Source: Congeria kusceri (lineage: Eukaryota; Mollusca; Bivalvia; Myida; Dreissenidae). Taken from it: a stretch of DNA of 64,000 nt. The translations under genes and the position numbers were made by a program. Where the stretch lies: the NCBI GenBank assembly GCA_027627225.1, contig CM051030.1, positions 8,750,001 through 8,814,000 on the forward strand, given 5' to 3'. This document shows positions 1 through 48,530 of the stretch, piece after piece (the first letter of the stretch is position 1; each line of letters starts with the position of its first letter). The notes beneath the pieces are model-generated. The model was not told where the DNA came from, ran no database searches, and worked only from the letters and a program-made list of their open reading frames with translations.

Positions 1-1724
1 GCTCCAACTGCCTGCAACCAGACAGCAACGTGCACAGTTCTGGCTTTTGTAAGGTTTGCCAAAAGTACTTATGTAACACCTGCATTACGTTACATACTAT
101 GGATTCCACCACGTCGAGTCACGAAATACTGGCATGTTATTGCAAAAACGAGTTGGCTATCAACAAACACGTCAAGGCAACAGCATACTGCATGGACTGC
201 ACAATCTTCCTTTGCAGTAAATGTGCACTAGACCATGTTGGTAAACGAATATTCAAACGACATAGGATAATCCAAAGTTTTTTTTATACGAAACCTTTCG
301 ACAGAAAATCAGTATTATCCAGCCAGTTTCTCACGAGGACACCAGACGTAGATATTGACGGGAGCCAGATATCGTCTGTTAGCAAACGCATGAAGCGTAA
401 GTCGAGTTCGCACCATGAGGCAAATAACCCGTATAGAGTCGCATACAGCAACATATTGCCCACATTATATCCCGGCCCGAACAAGAAATTAGCAGTGACG
501 TACGTTACCAACCCCAAGTGGCCAAGATCCAGCGTTTCATCGCTCCCGTACTTAGTGCAACCGAAGCCAGTGCCAGAACGTATGTTGGAAAGCCCTTACT
601 TGGAACAACATCAGCCTATAGGCTATGCAGGCAAGAAACAAATCGTAGAAACCCTAAACGAGAAAGGGAAGATAAAAACCTTGAAAACCAGGTATGGTGT
701 ACGCGAGGATGCCAAAACATACAAGCTCAAAGGACATCCCACTGCAAGATCTATTCATAGATTAAATGACGTTGAAATAGCAAGAATGATGAAAAGCCAT
801 ACTACGAACAGACGAACTTCGGCTGGCGTTCCGACAATAACAGCGGTCAAGATAGAGACGGCGTTAAGATCGTTAGACCTGTTGCAAGAGCAATGCTTAT
901 CCATTCCTTTCCCGAGCGGCGAAAAGCCAGTCATCATACAAAAGATAATGACACTGATGAATGGCAAGCTCGTAGTTCTGGACAAGAACAACAATAACAT
1001 TAAGCTCTACGGCAGGATGTTCCGATGCAAAGCCGCCCTTCAATTTCACAATCGCATAGTCGATATCAGCGCCTCGAACCTTTGCCCAACCGACCTTTAT
1101 GCTGCTACGCCGCGACATATTTATGAAATATCGGGAAACAAAGGATTGTCGCTGACAAAGAAATTTAACGTGGACATAAGGAGAATCGAAGGTTTAGCTT
1201 GTTGGAAGTACGGATTGGCTATCATATCCAAATTCACGGAAGTAACGTGGGAACTGCGGCTTCTTGATTACAGAGGTTACCTCAAATGCAAACTAGAAGT
1301 TCTGAACCCGTTTACCCTAGAGATAGCAAACAGTTCATTATACCACGTGACCACGACGAGAGACGGGAAATACCTGTCCATATCCGACACGAAAAATAGC
1401 TGCGTTATAACTGTTGACCTGGTCGGCCGAAAAGTTGCTCACGAGTCCAACATACCGGCCAGGACTACGGAAACAGGAGACGGAAGGAAAAGTCTAGCTA
1501 CTCCTAGAAGCTTAACGTCGGATGACCATGATAACGTTTTCGTTTCTTGTGGAACGTCACTTGTTCAGATTAACCGCAGAGGAGAAGTGTTGGGCGAGAA
1601 TCTGCCATCTCCGCCTACTGGGAAGATGTTTGGCTCCGTTGCTTTCAGCAAGATGAAACGCAAAGAAAGACTGTATGTGCAGGTCTCCGATGATACAATG
1701 AACGTTTACAGATTTGTTAATTAA
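1..1724 (+). CDS. TRIM/B-box zinc-finger protein, 5'-partial
   Basis: One frame stays open from the window edge to the TAA at 1722-1724, so the gene is truncated on the left. The codon at 30 is GTG, not a real start; codons upstream (Ser-Asn-Cys-Leu-Gln-Pro) continue in frame. Two cysteine/histidine clusters lie near the start: C-x2-C...C-x2-C from about residue 7, then a B-box-2-like cluster (C-x-C ... Y-C-x2-C ... C-x2-C ... H) at about 36-75. Residues 85-280 are basic and Pro/Ser-rich with no clear coiled coil. Residues about 300-564 have short beta-strand-like blocks such as MNGKLVVLDKNNNNIKL, as in the NHL/WD40-like propellers of molluscan TRIM2/3/56/71-like proteins. RING presence cannot be judged. 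A role as E3 ligase or RNA/protein-binding scaffold is inferred from the family only. Confidence 0.8.
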   Translation, partial: SNCLQPDSNVHSSGFCKVCQKYLCNTCITLHTMDSTTSSHEILACYCKNELAINKHVKATAYCMDCTIFLCSKCALDHVGKRIFKRHRIIQSFFYTKPFDRKSVLSSQFLTRTPDVDIDGSQISSVSKRMKRKSSSHHEANNPYRVAYSNILPTLYPGPNKKLAVTYVTNPKWPRSSVSSLPYLVQPKPVPERMLESPYLEQHQPIGYAGKKQIVETLNEKGKIKTLKTRYGVREDAKTYKLKGHPTARSIHRLNDVEIARMMKSHTTNRRTSAGVPTITAVKIETALRSLDLLQEQCLSIPFPSGEKPVIIQKIMTLMNGKLVVLDKNNNNIKLYGRMFRCKAALQFHNRIVDISASNLCPTDLYAATPRHIYEISGNKGLSLTKKFNVDIRRIEGLACWKYGLAIISKFTEVTWELRLLDYRGYLKCKLEVLNPFTLEIANSSLYHVTTTRDGKYLSISDTKNSCVITVDLVGRKVAHESNIPARTTETGDGRKSLATPRSLTSDDHDNVFVSCGTSLVQINRRGEVLGENLPSPPTGKMFGSVAFSKMKRKERLYVQVSDDTMNVYRFVN

Positions 1725-3370
1725 TGCTATCTTTTCATCGAACAGATTATTAATTGTACATGTAATTGACGACAAAAACAGATCGTTGTTGGACAATGTC
1801 ATGTTGGCTAATGTATACGCTTGTTTGTTCTTTGCATCACTTGCCTGTTGCTTATTTGTGTGTATTAACATGGTTTTAAATATACTGTAACAAAAACGTT
1901 TTTCTGCTGCATTATATGCGAGTAGTGCATTTGGCAGTATAAGTACAGATAATCGTACAGTGTGTATATTAGCCCAAACTTATTCATCTATGTTAAACGT
2001 TACAAATGTTGAAAAAGTAAACAAATGTATGAAAATCACACTCAACTATAATGTATGATTTGATTCACTCCCAATTCAATATTACATTTAATACACTAAG
2101 CAAATCAAATTAAATCGTCATTCTATATTTATCATGCAGTGACCGTCCAAGTGACGTTTATAATCGTATTGAAATCAACGACTAATAACAATAATAAAAT
2201 GAGGCAGCGTCGTGTACTGGTACGGTTGTTCCGAGGAAGGCAATTTCTGTGTGGCGAAGTATTACATAAGCGCAAAGGCTAAAGCATTTTCATTTAACTA
2301 TCTAATGGCTATTTGCATCATATTTTACCTTTCAAGTTGCATATACGAGACAAGAACGAAACCTGAACAAGTGCATCACGCTTTATTTCGATCTGCATAT
2401 AAATCTACTTGGGCCCGCCAATCGCAACGAGGGCGGTATACTTAGTTGTAGTCATAGTGGGGACAGGCAGTTAAACACGTACTAGACAACGACAGTAGAT
2501 AAAATCACTATCAACATAATTTTTATATATCAACAGTCAACACAGGGCTTTCATAACTTCTGATACGTCGTGGTAACCAAGTCCAAGGTTGTCAACAATG
2601 TGGTACTAAATATCTGTTGCAGTAATTGACGAAAACTTCAACTGTAGATAGTATTCTGGTCATATAAACAACACGTTAAAAAACAAATGCGCATTCGATA
2701 AATCTTATCTTTGATAAAAATTTCTTAACAATACCTAAATACTATATTTTCATAATTGATACTTTTAAAACCGCAAATAAAATCTTGCTCACTGAAGATT
2801 GTTCTTTATTTAAAAATAACAAGACGTTAGTGTTTTTGTTCAAGATCAATTGAAATCCTTTAGATGACGGAGGCATGTATTCCTTACACTTCACACAATC
2901 TCAAACAATACGAGGACACTTGAGCAACAGAATAAACAACACGTTTGGCAAACTTTGGTTCACAGTTCTATACTGAATTACACACAGTAACAACAATTTC
3001 CCTATCTTCACAAATGGCCACATGTCTTGCACAAGAACATATATTTAAGATTTTCGGGACATCAGTCTTTTTCAACGGATGCTAAAAAAATCCATACGTC
3101 TTTTGTAATCCTCTCAAATGCAGCAAACATAGAAAATCTAGAATACCCGGTAAGTAAATACATGTTTCAAACTAGCTATGTTGAATACTAATTTGAAGCT
3201 GATATGTGTGTTGGGGCATAGAAACAAAGTTAAGCACTACAAAAAAAGGCTAGAACAATACAAAATCTTTCATGCATAATGTATCGTAATTTAGTACCCA
3301 ACCATTTTCTTTAATTAAAAAAAAAGGTTAAATTCATTTGCCTAACACATAGCACTTGTTTTCTGCTCTA
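1725..3370. other. AT-rich 3'UTR/intergenic stretch
   Basis: I see no exon, RNA gene or repeat structure here beyond the TRIM 3'UTR. A 77-codon frame at 2212-2445 has no recognisable similarity and begins beside the candidate poly(A) signal; I regard it as chance. Confidence 0.5.
2193..2198 (+). other. candidate poly(A) signal of the TRIM gene
   Basis: An AATAAA hexamer lies about 470 nt after the TRIM stop codon in an AT-rich, ORF-free stretch. The distance is normal for a metazoan 3'UTR. No cleavage site is visible, so this is only a candidate. Confidence 0.35.
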
Positions 3371-4402
3371 GCAGGTCATGATGGCCCCAAGCGCTCACCT
3401 GGGTACAGGCAATGACAGAGACCAGCTCTGACATCTGAATGTTATCAGCTACAAAATGACCCACATCTGACGTATCTTACTGTTGTTGACCTGGCAATCT
3501 ACAGGTGCAATACAGACGCCTGTCTGGCCTACTTCTGTAGTTAACCTGGCAATCTACAGGCACTATACAGATGCCTGTCTGGCCTACTTCTGTTATTTAC
3601 CTGGAAATTGACACATGCAATACAGAGGTATTTATGGTCGAAACGGTTGTGACCAAGATGAACCACAAGCAATCGGTGATATGTTTAACGAATCACACAT
3701 TTTTTAGTTTCAAACATCCAGCTGAATTCCGTATATGGTGTTTTGTTCTTCTTTTTACAGAACAATAATTAAAACAGTTGCAAGTGACATCAATAAAGAC
3801 GCATATCATTGATTAGGACTATTCAAACAGATCATCGTACTGTATGTATTTGCGTTTTGTGTTTTTAGGTCTTAAAAATGATATTAAGCTCACCAGTTAA
3901 CAGCTCAAATACCAAAACCAATTAACCAGTCACTGAAATACTACTTGTTGCCATTCCAAGTGAAAAAGTCTCTATCATGAACATTGTCCATTTTTTGCAT
4001 TTTTTCTCACAAACAGGTTCAATAACTCTGGTGATTGTACCCCAATCTAGGCCAGTTTTGGAATATTTTGAAATCTTATGGTCATACACAGGCTGTGCAA
4101 GTTTGGCCAAGATCGGATGAAAAATGAAGTCTTTATGTTGCACAATGTCCATTTTGCAGTTAGTCTCATGAAACAGGGGAAACAACTCTGGTCTTCCTGG
4201 GGCACTCTGGCTCATTATCGAACCTATCCGAGATTCTACAAACAAACACAAACTGTCCAAGTTTGGTAAAGATGGAAAGAAAAGTGAAGTCTCTATCCTG
4301 CCTAAGAGCCCAATTGTTGAAGCATTACGGATGCCGGACGACGCAGGACAGTCCTCCTATGCCAATAGCTCACCAAGCACGAACTGCTCAGGTGAGCTAA
4401 AA
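3371..4402 (+). mobile_element. Family A pearl-like element, copy 1
   Basis: The left end reads GGTCATGATGGCC (imperfect palindrome) then GCGCTCACCTGG. The right end is a hairpin, AGCTCACCAAGCACGAACTG followed by CTCAGGTGAGCTAAA. The centre holds a diverged core (CAAACTGTGCAAGTTTGG..., AATGAAGTCTCTATCCTG) shared with the copy at 27.3 kb, plus a 58-bp duplication at about 3489-3605 (CTGGCAATCTACAGG). No coding capacity. Structure seen directly; the link to bivalve pearl/Helentron-associated elements is inference. Confidence 0.7.
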
Positions 4403-6558
4403 AAACAACATAAATATCAGCTAAATATAACATGTAATTTAACCAGGGTATGAGTTTTGCAACAAACAGGTTCTCTACGTGAAATTTGGTATCTTTAGAC
4501 ATGGATGTGAAAATTGGTTAAAACTTTCTCTTGTTGAAACTGAACTTAGTTCTTCTGACATGTGTACATTATGAATATAAACGAAAATAACTGTTGCTAT
4601 AAAAATAATTGAAAAATCGCAGTCAACTAATTCACCTATCAACAATGCAAACCCTATTATGATTCTTTATTTCTACCACTTCCAAACTTAACATGACATG
4701 GGTATAAAACACGCATACAACTTTCGATGCACCAAGAATTGCAAAGACTTAGATGTCAACAACGTTATCAAAACATAAAAAAATCAATTTAAATGGGTGA
4801 ATGTTAACAAAAGTCATATTGCACTGAACAAAAACTACACACATATGTATTAATGGACTTCATAGAATTTCACAACACATACATTTGCCATCTATGACCA
4901 CAGTCACCACACAAATATATTAAGTAGCATCAACAAATATTCATTGTTTTCGATGTAATATAAAGAACCTACTACTTACGACGTTACCCTAAATTATTAT
5001 TTATCTTGCTCATACATTGTACAGAACACTATAGAATTCATATATATATGCAAAATAGTAAAAATTCATAATTACCAGATAAGAAAGGAAACACTGAATT
5101 AAAATAAAGTAGTTAAATTATAAAACAATAAACATAAAAGTCTTTGGAAAACATTTTTGGGATAATAATGAACAAGATTTCATTTACAAAAACTCGACTA
5201 TAGTATCATATGCCATAACGCTAGTATGCTTTTTCTCTTAACATGTACATTGTAAAATCATGTATAATGATGCCATTTGTTCTGACAAAAATATCAACAC
5301 AGAAAAACACAGATGGTTGACTTAAAAGAAAACACCTAGCAAATTACAGTACTATGTAACACTATAATATCAAACATTGTTGAGCATACAAAAACAAAAC
5401 AGATTATTCAAAACAGTGACCTTTTACTGAAAATAAACATCTTCATTTTTTCTTAACTCCTTGGGAATCAAATCCATAAATGATCAATGGCAAAATGTAT
5501 TTATTATGAACTATTTGTGCAGAATTGTAAACATACAGACAGTGGTGGCTTGGGATTGATGTGTTGAATAAATACTTGTATTAAAATGGAAAATTAACAA
5601 ACAAAATTGCACAGCTGTATAAGAAATGATTTCCATCAATTTAGCCTTTCAAAAAGCAGGGCCAGTGCTAACGATGAAACAGCTAATATTGTTAAACTAA
5701 GAAGAAATTTACAAATAAAATGAGTTTTAATGAAGCCAATTTATAAGAGACATCTGAACTTAAAAATAACAAAATCTGAAGTAAAGATGTTGTTAATACA
5801 TGCACTTGTCCCTAATTACCATTTTTCATAACTGCTGCAGATGCTTATGATTCTACAAAGTCATGTGTTTTTACAAAATAGTCATAACAACGGTGGACTT
5901 TATTGAAGTAAAATTTTTTCAACAACTGAATAATTATAAAACATCTTACCTACCTACCTAAAACACAGAAACAAGTGGATTAACAGTCAGTTATCACTGT
6001 TCAGAATAGTTCATTGCAAAGGCGCAATATTACATTCAAATGAAAACGATCATGTGCAATTCTACGATACCAGCTATGATAAAAAAACTCGTTAATAACA
6101 TAAAAAGCAATTCCATTTCAATACCTTGTGGCTCGAAATTAACTGTTACACTGTGAACTGAATCAAGAGTATAGATGGATGACAAAAAGTATTGATTTCA
6201 TAACTTTAACATCAACAGAAATGGTCTAGATTGGAATGGAATACGTTTTGTATCCTGTAGCTTTTCCCTGTAGTAATTGTGTGGCCATGTTTAAGAGGAG
6301 AAAAGATGTCACACAATATCTCTGCCAATTCACCTGTCATGTGTTCTTGAACAGAATGCAGCGTAGAGCAGAAGGTGAACACTTTGTGTACATTTTTATT
6401 TTCTCATTTAAATTTTGTATCAGAAAAGATAACATTGAACTATATCATGAAACTAAAGTCAAACATTTTTAAAAAAAAAACAGTACAGAGGATGGATTTT
6501 GTAGTATTTATGAAAATTTTCTTCAACAATTAAAACACATTATTGCAATCTTAATACA
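4403..6558. other. AT-rich stretch, no gene seen
   Basis: About 2.1 kb of AT-rich sequence without exon-like coding in either strand. It lies downstream of the R3HDM 3' end and could be its long 3'UTR or intergenic DNA; several AATAAA hexamers occur on the minus strand but none can be preferred. Confidence 0.4.
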
Positions 6559-7006
6559 AAACAAGATTCTGCGTTTGATAAACACACATGCCCCCGCTTG
6601 ATGCTGGGTAGCCCATTTCTTAGTCCAAATTAAGTCAAGGTCAAGGTGAGGTTGGGTGATATGGGTGGATAGGGTACGGTCATAAGTAAAAACTGTGTAA
6701 ATATCCAAGTATTGTAGCAAGCGGTGTTGGTGCTAGACGAAACGGTAAAATCTAGTTAACCAAGAAATGACACTTTTGAAATATTATAAGTCTAAATTAG
6801 GTCAAGGTCAAAGTGAGGTTGGGTGATATGGGTGGATAGGGAATGGTCATAAGAAACAACTGCGCAAGTATCCAAGTGTTGTAGTAAGTGGTGTTGGTGC
6901 TAGATGAAACGGTAAAATCTACTTAACCTTGTCACGGACGGAAGGACAGAAGGATGGATGGGAGGACGATCACTATATGCCTCCAAATCAAGATGCCGGG
7001 GGCATA
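6559..7006 (+). mobile_element. Family D element, copy 1
   Basis: Starts AACAAGATTC..., left motif CATGCCCCCGC; right hairpin pairs TATATGCCTCC with GCCGGGGGCATATA. Between them are two copies of a roughly 170-bp core (AGGTCAAGGTGAGGTTGGGTG...) and a GGACGGAAGGA tract just before the right end. Plus orientation. No coding capacity. Confidence 0.65.
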
Positions 7007-7504
7007 TATATCCCTCCTTGCACAACACTGTCATGCGACTGGTGTGTGTATCTATGAATTACCTAACTGGGAAAGATCTGACAATTCTTATCTTTCACAA
7101 CATTACTTTACGGCAACATTCCTAGTTTTTCTGTTCACATTTTTGTTGCATCAGTATTTTAATCAATATAATAATAACAGTACTATTGCCAATTGCCTAA
7201 AATTAACGATGACAATATCTCTTTATAATTCATAATATCCAATTACAACTGTAAAATGTTAGCAGATATGTTATGACCCAAATTGTCTGTATTTTCCCCC
7301 ATTTTCTACACAAAATAAATTGCAATAAAGTTAAAACACACAATAAAATGTACAGCAATGTTATGACTGTAAATATATATATATAAATGGAACAACATAT
7401 ATCTTAACTGCACTTTATAACAAATAATTTAACAACCATTCCGACAGATGGGGCAAAAATATGTTCAGTTATAAAATTATTTTACATTATTCTTTATCAT
7501 ATGC

Positions 7505-7811
7505 TAGGGAAAGATCTAGAGTAAAATAGCAGGGCACAGCACCCTGCCTCTTTTTGGTTCCCAACTGCTGCCCCTCTGGGCTGGTCAACACAGAAATGTT
7601 AAATATCTTTTGAAATGTAATATATTTTTGCAAATATTGAATGGCAAATGAATAGACAATGCTTAAAAACCTTATTCAGAAGCATTAACATCATGAAAAC
7701 CCTGGATTAAGCATAACATTAGAAAATGTCAACCAACTGGTTGACCACCCTTTCCATCCTGCTCCTTTTTAGCAGCACCCTGTACCTTTTTTTATCCTGG
7801 ATCTTTCCCTA
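7505..7811. mobile_element. TAGGGA-family MITE with 7-bp target duplication
   Basis: A 307-bp element with imperfect terminal inverted repeats starting TAGGGAAAGATC and ending GATCTTTCCCTA. It is flanked by an exact direct repeat CATATGC (7498-7504 and 7812-7818). The interior includes GTCAACCAACTGGTTGACC, itself a palindrome. Non-coding; superfamily not assigned. Similar ends occur at 53680-55074. Confidence 0.75.
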
Positions 7812-7818
7812 CATATGC

Positions 7819-8620
7819 ACACACCTTGTTTTGATGGATTTGGTTTGTAGCTTTTTCAGCAATTCCCTGCTAAAAATAGTGAAGTCCTAAAAATACCGCC
7901 ACCCTTACACCCCCAAGGTGAATGGATCTAATTTTAAATACTTATTTAATTAACCATCGTTTGTTTCTCATTGCATACTCTTATTTTATTATAAAACTAA
8001 AGTAAGAAGCATAGATTTACATGTGTGGATATGAAAGAAATTTTCTAAGAAACTTGCATGAGTTTGTTGTTTTAATACACTTGTGACTTTTGTGGTAGTT
8101 TTATTCAAAAAGCATTTTTGTAAGATCTGCTTTTAATCTTTTATGTAACTGAAGTATTGATAGGCTAAATTTGTGAAGAAATATAAACACAGTACATGAA
8201 GTTAATGATGTTTCCAGGACACATGCTGTACAAACGTTGAAATGCTTAGAAAACACATACTGTGTGGTGAAAATATGGTAATATGAATTAAGAACCAAGT
8301 AATTAATAAATCTACTTAATAATTTGAAAAATGAGCGCAGCCTTTTTCTAGGTACATGACAGGGTGATAAAAGTACTGAAGAAAATAGGAACTAACATTA
8401 TTTAATTTATATATTACACATGTTAAAGAAATGAAAATAGAATAGTAATCACATTTTGTTTTGTTTCCAATTTCAATAATACAAATTACAAATCTTTTTT
8501 TTAAATTTGTTTAAGCAGTAAACAGAAGTTTGTAAATATCTGACTAAAATTTGTATAAGGCGAGGTAATCTTTCTCTCGGAATGGTCAATAACCCAAACT
8601 GTGAAACAAACATTGTTTAT
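7819..8620. other. AT-rich stretch downstream of R3HDM
   Basis: No exon, RNA gene or clear repeat seen. May be 3'UTR or intergenic. Confidence 0.35.
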
Positions 8621-8621
8621 T
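8616..8621 (-). other. candidate poly(A) signal of R3HDM gene
   Basis: TTTATT on the plus strand gives AATAAA on the minus strand, about 405 nt after the modelled R3HDM stop. The GC-rich tract containing the last exon ends just upstream of it. Other AATAAA hexamers lie further downstream, so a longer 3'UTR is possible. Confidence 0.35.
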
Positions 8622-9025
8622 TTCTTAAGACGTCACTGCTGTGCGAAACAGATATAGAAAAAGAGACACTACTGAAATAACATTATTTTTTTTAATAACA
8701 TTATTTTTCAGCACAAGTGAAAAAAATAATTTCGAACAACAAATCATGGAAGATGCTGCAATGACATGGCTACTGCTGACTGGTGGAGAGACACAACTGA
8801 TGCGAGCTGCATATGACATGGTGGTGGTGGGTGTCAGACTCCAGTGGGTGCGGTGGTACAGGAGCCTAGCAGGAGGCGTCTCCCAGTGGTGGGGTGGAAG
8901 GGAAGTCATTGTTAGGGCCCCGCCCTTGGTGGCCAGGGGTCAGGCTAGCTACTGGCTGTGATGAAGGCCAGGCGTCTCTGGGGGTGGGGGTGGTTGTGTT
9001 CTATCCCATTCCTCCGTAGTGGGTA

Positions 9026-46634
<37,609 letters not shown>

Positions 46635-46984
46635 TTTTAGTCTGAAACAAATTAAAAGCCAATCATTTGTTTAATCTAATGGTTTTGAAAAAAAGAGAGT
46701 AAATATTTCTATTTACATACTTATGGAAGAACTTATATTACTTTGTTTCGAGATCTTCTGCCATTTATCGACATTTTATAGCATAAAATCCCCAAAACAT
46801 TTGTATGAATGTCCAAGTCTGAAGTGTTATTCATTGTATCAAGGATGAATAATTGTTGGCACATATTTTTTTTAAATGTTTTCATGTCTTTGTCAGGTAT
46901 ATCGTACAGATACTGCATACCAGAATGCATCTATTTTATGCTGGCAATGAAAGAAAACTTCATACTGCACTTTTATTGCTGTCA

Positions 46985-47060
46985 TATGCTGAGTAGGAAT
47001 TGAACTCACAACCTCCCAATGGCAGGGCAGACAACATTATCTATTACACCACTGCAGCAT
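46985..47060 (-). mobile_element. tRNA-derived SINE head or degenerate tRNA
   Basis: Minus strand reads GCTGCAGTGGTGTAATAGAT then AATG, and later GGTTGTGAGTTCAATTCCTA, fitting A-box and B-box positions of a tRNA gene. Anticodon stem pairing is poor and the acceptor stem pairs only partly, so a functional tRNA is unlikely. Confidence 0.45.
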
Positions 47061-47383
47061 GAAGACATTAGAGACATTATATGACTAAAGGTTACAAGTT
47101 GTAAACCATTTTCAATGGTTACTTATTTTATGTCAATGATGTATCTCCTTTCACTTATAAACCAAAGAAAACAAATCTCCGGCCACAGACTTAGCATCAA
47201 CATTTATTCAGTGCGACTTCCTTACTACAAACACATCAACAGCTAACAACATCTCTTGTAGTTACATCTCTGAACAGAAAAACATAAACATCAACTTTGA
47301 TGTGAACCAAATATCACGATTAATAGCCTTTGAATATATTTTCACTTGTTAGTAGCAAAATCATGTTTCAGAACCCATTCTAA

Positions 47384-48235
47384 AACTAGAACTCCGCGAG
47401 TCGGATGTGTCGCCTGACGCCGGATAGCTTACGTGAAATATGAGCGATTATGTTGCAAAGTACACCTTGCAGACCTTAAGTTATTGACTACACAAGCCTT
47501 ATTACAACATTTTCTGAGAGAGACACAGTTGAGCCACGTCATGTCTGAGATCGACATGGCTGGCTTCAGAGTTGCTGGCAGGTTACACAGGTAGTACACG
47601 AAACGAAAAAAAACAATTAAGCTTTGTGATACCTACATTTTCTTAAGTCAATGATCCGATATCTCTGAATATTCAAGCCTCATGCTTGAAGCTTCTATTG
47701 TACCTGGAATAAAACTCAGACAGACTTTCAAAACACATCCAAATGAAGAAGCACTTAAGGTTAATGCTCAAATTTTTTTAAACAGATTTATTGAAATCTT
47801 CAAAAGTACTGCACTCTGGCTAATTGCAAAGAAAAGACTAATTTAAACCAAAAATGCATCACAAAAGTAAGTATAAAATTAACAAAGGGCAATAACTCCG
47901 AAAGTATGAGGTGCAGAGTAACGGTTCTTGTGCACTGCACTTCTCCTCAATGAGATCTATCTACCTATGAAGTTTCAAGTTGATAGCTTTCATAGATATG
48001 CTCCCGACAAAAATTCAGTATTAAAATAAACAAAGGGCAATAACTCCAAAAGTATGAGGTGCTGAGTAACGGTTCTTGTGCACTGCACTTCCCCTCAATG
48101 AGATCTATCTACCTATGAAGTTTCATGTTGATAGCTTTAATAGTCTAAGAGTTATGCTCTGGACAAGCAAAAGGGGCCGCTGCCGCCACCCCCGACATAA
48201 ATAACCCCTTTGTCGCCTAGTCAGGCGACACAAAA
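47384..48235 (+). mobile_element. Family E element, copy 1
   Basis: Starts AACTAGAACTCCGCGAGTCG; TGTGTCGCCTGAC (47406-47418) is exactly complementary to GTCAGGCGACACA (48220-48232). The right end is a strong hairpin, GTCGCCTAGTCAGGCGAC. Two cores of about 140 bp (GGGCAATAACTCCGAAAGTA, CTACCTATGAAGTTTCA) and a GCCGCTGCCGCCACCCCCGA tract. Non-coding. Confidence 0.78.
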
Positions 48236-48530
48236 ACAATGAAATGCATTCTGCATGCAAATTTTTGTTTTGTTAAAAAGTTATTATCTTTGTTGTGTTT
48301 CTTTGAATTATGCTGCTTTTTGTTGTTGTTGTTGGTGTTGTTTTGTTATTGCATAAAAAACATTTGAAACTATTTCATATACAATTACTAATGTTGTCCT
48401 TGAATTACATAGAAAAACAAGGATATCAGTGAACTGATGGATGGTCAAGTAATGGGAATGCAATCAGAAGAGCAGACAATTGTGCTCTATATATTAATTT
48501 CAGCAATCATCGAAGTCCAATAACTTTAAG

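Noticed and set aside
2212..2445. 77-codon plus-strand frame as a small gene
   Set aside because: No similarity, no initiation context, AT-rich surroundings; a chance frame is the simplest reading.
8641..8961. 106-codon plus-strand frame over the GC-rich patch at 8.75-8.96 kb
   Set aside because: Antisense to the R3HDM last exon/3'UTR; no similarity recognised.
46985..47060. Functional tRNA gene
   Set aside because: A- and B-box-like blocks are present but anticodon and acceptor stems do not pair well.
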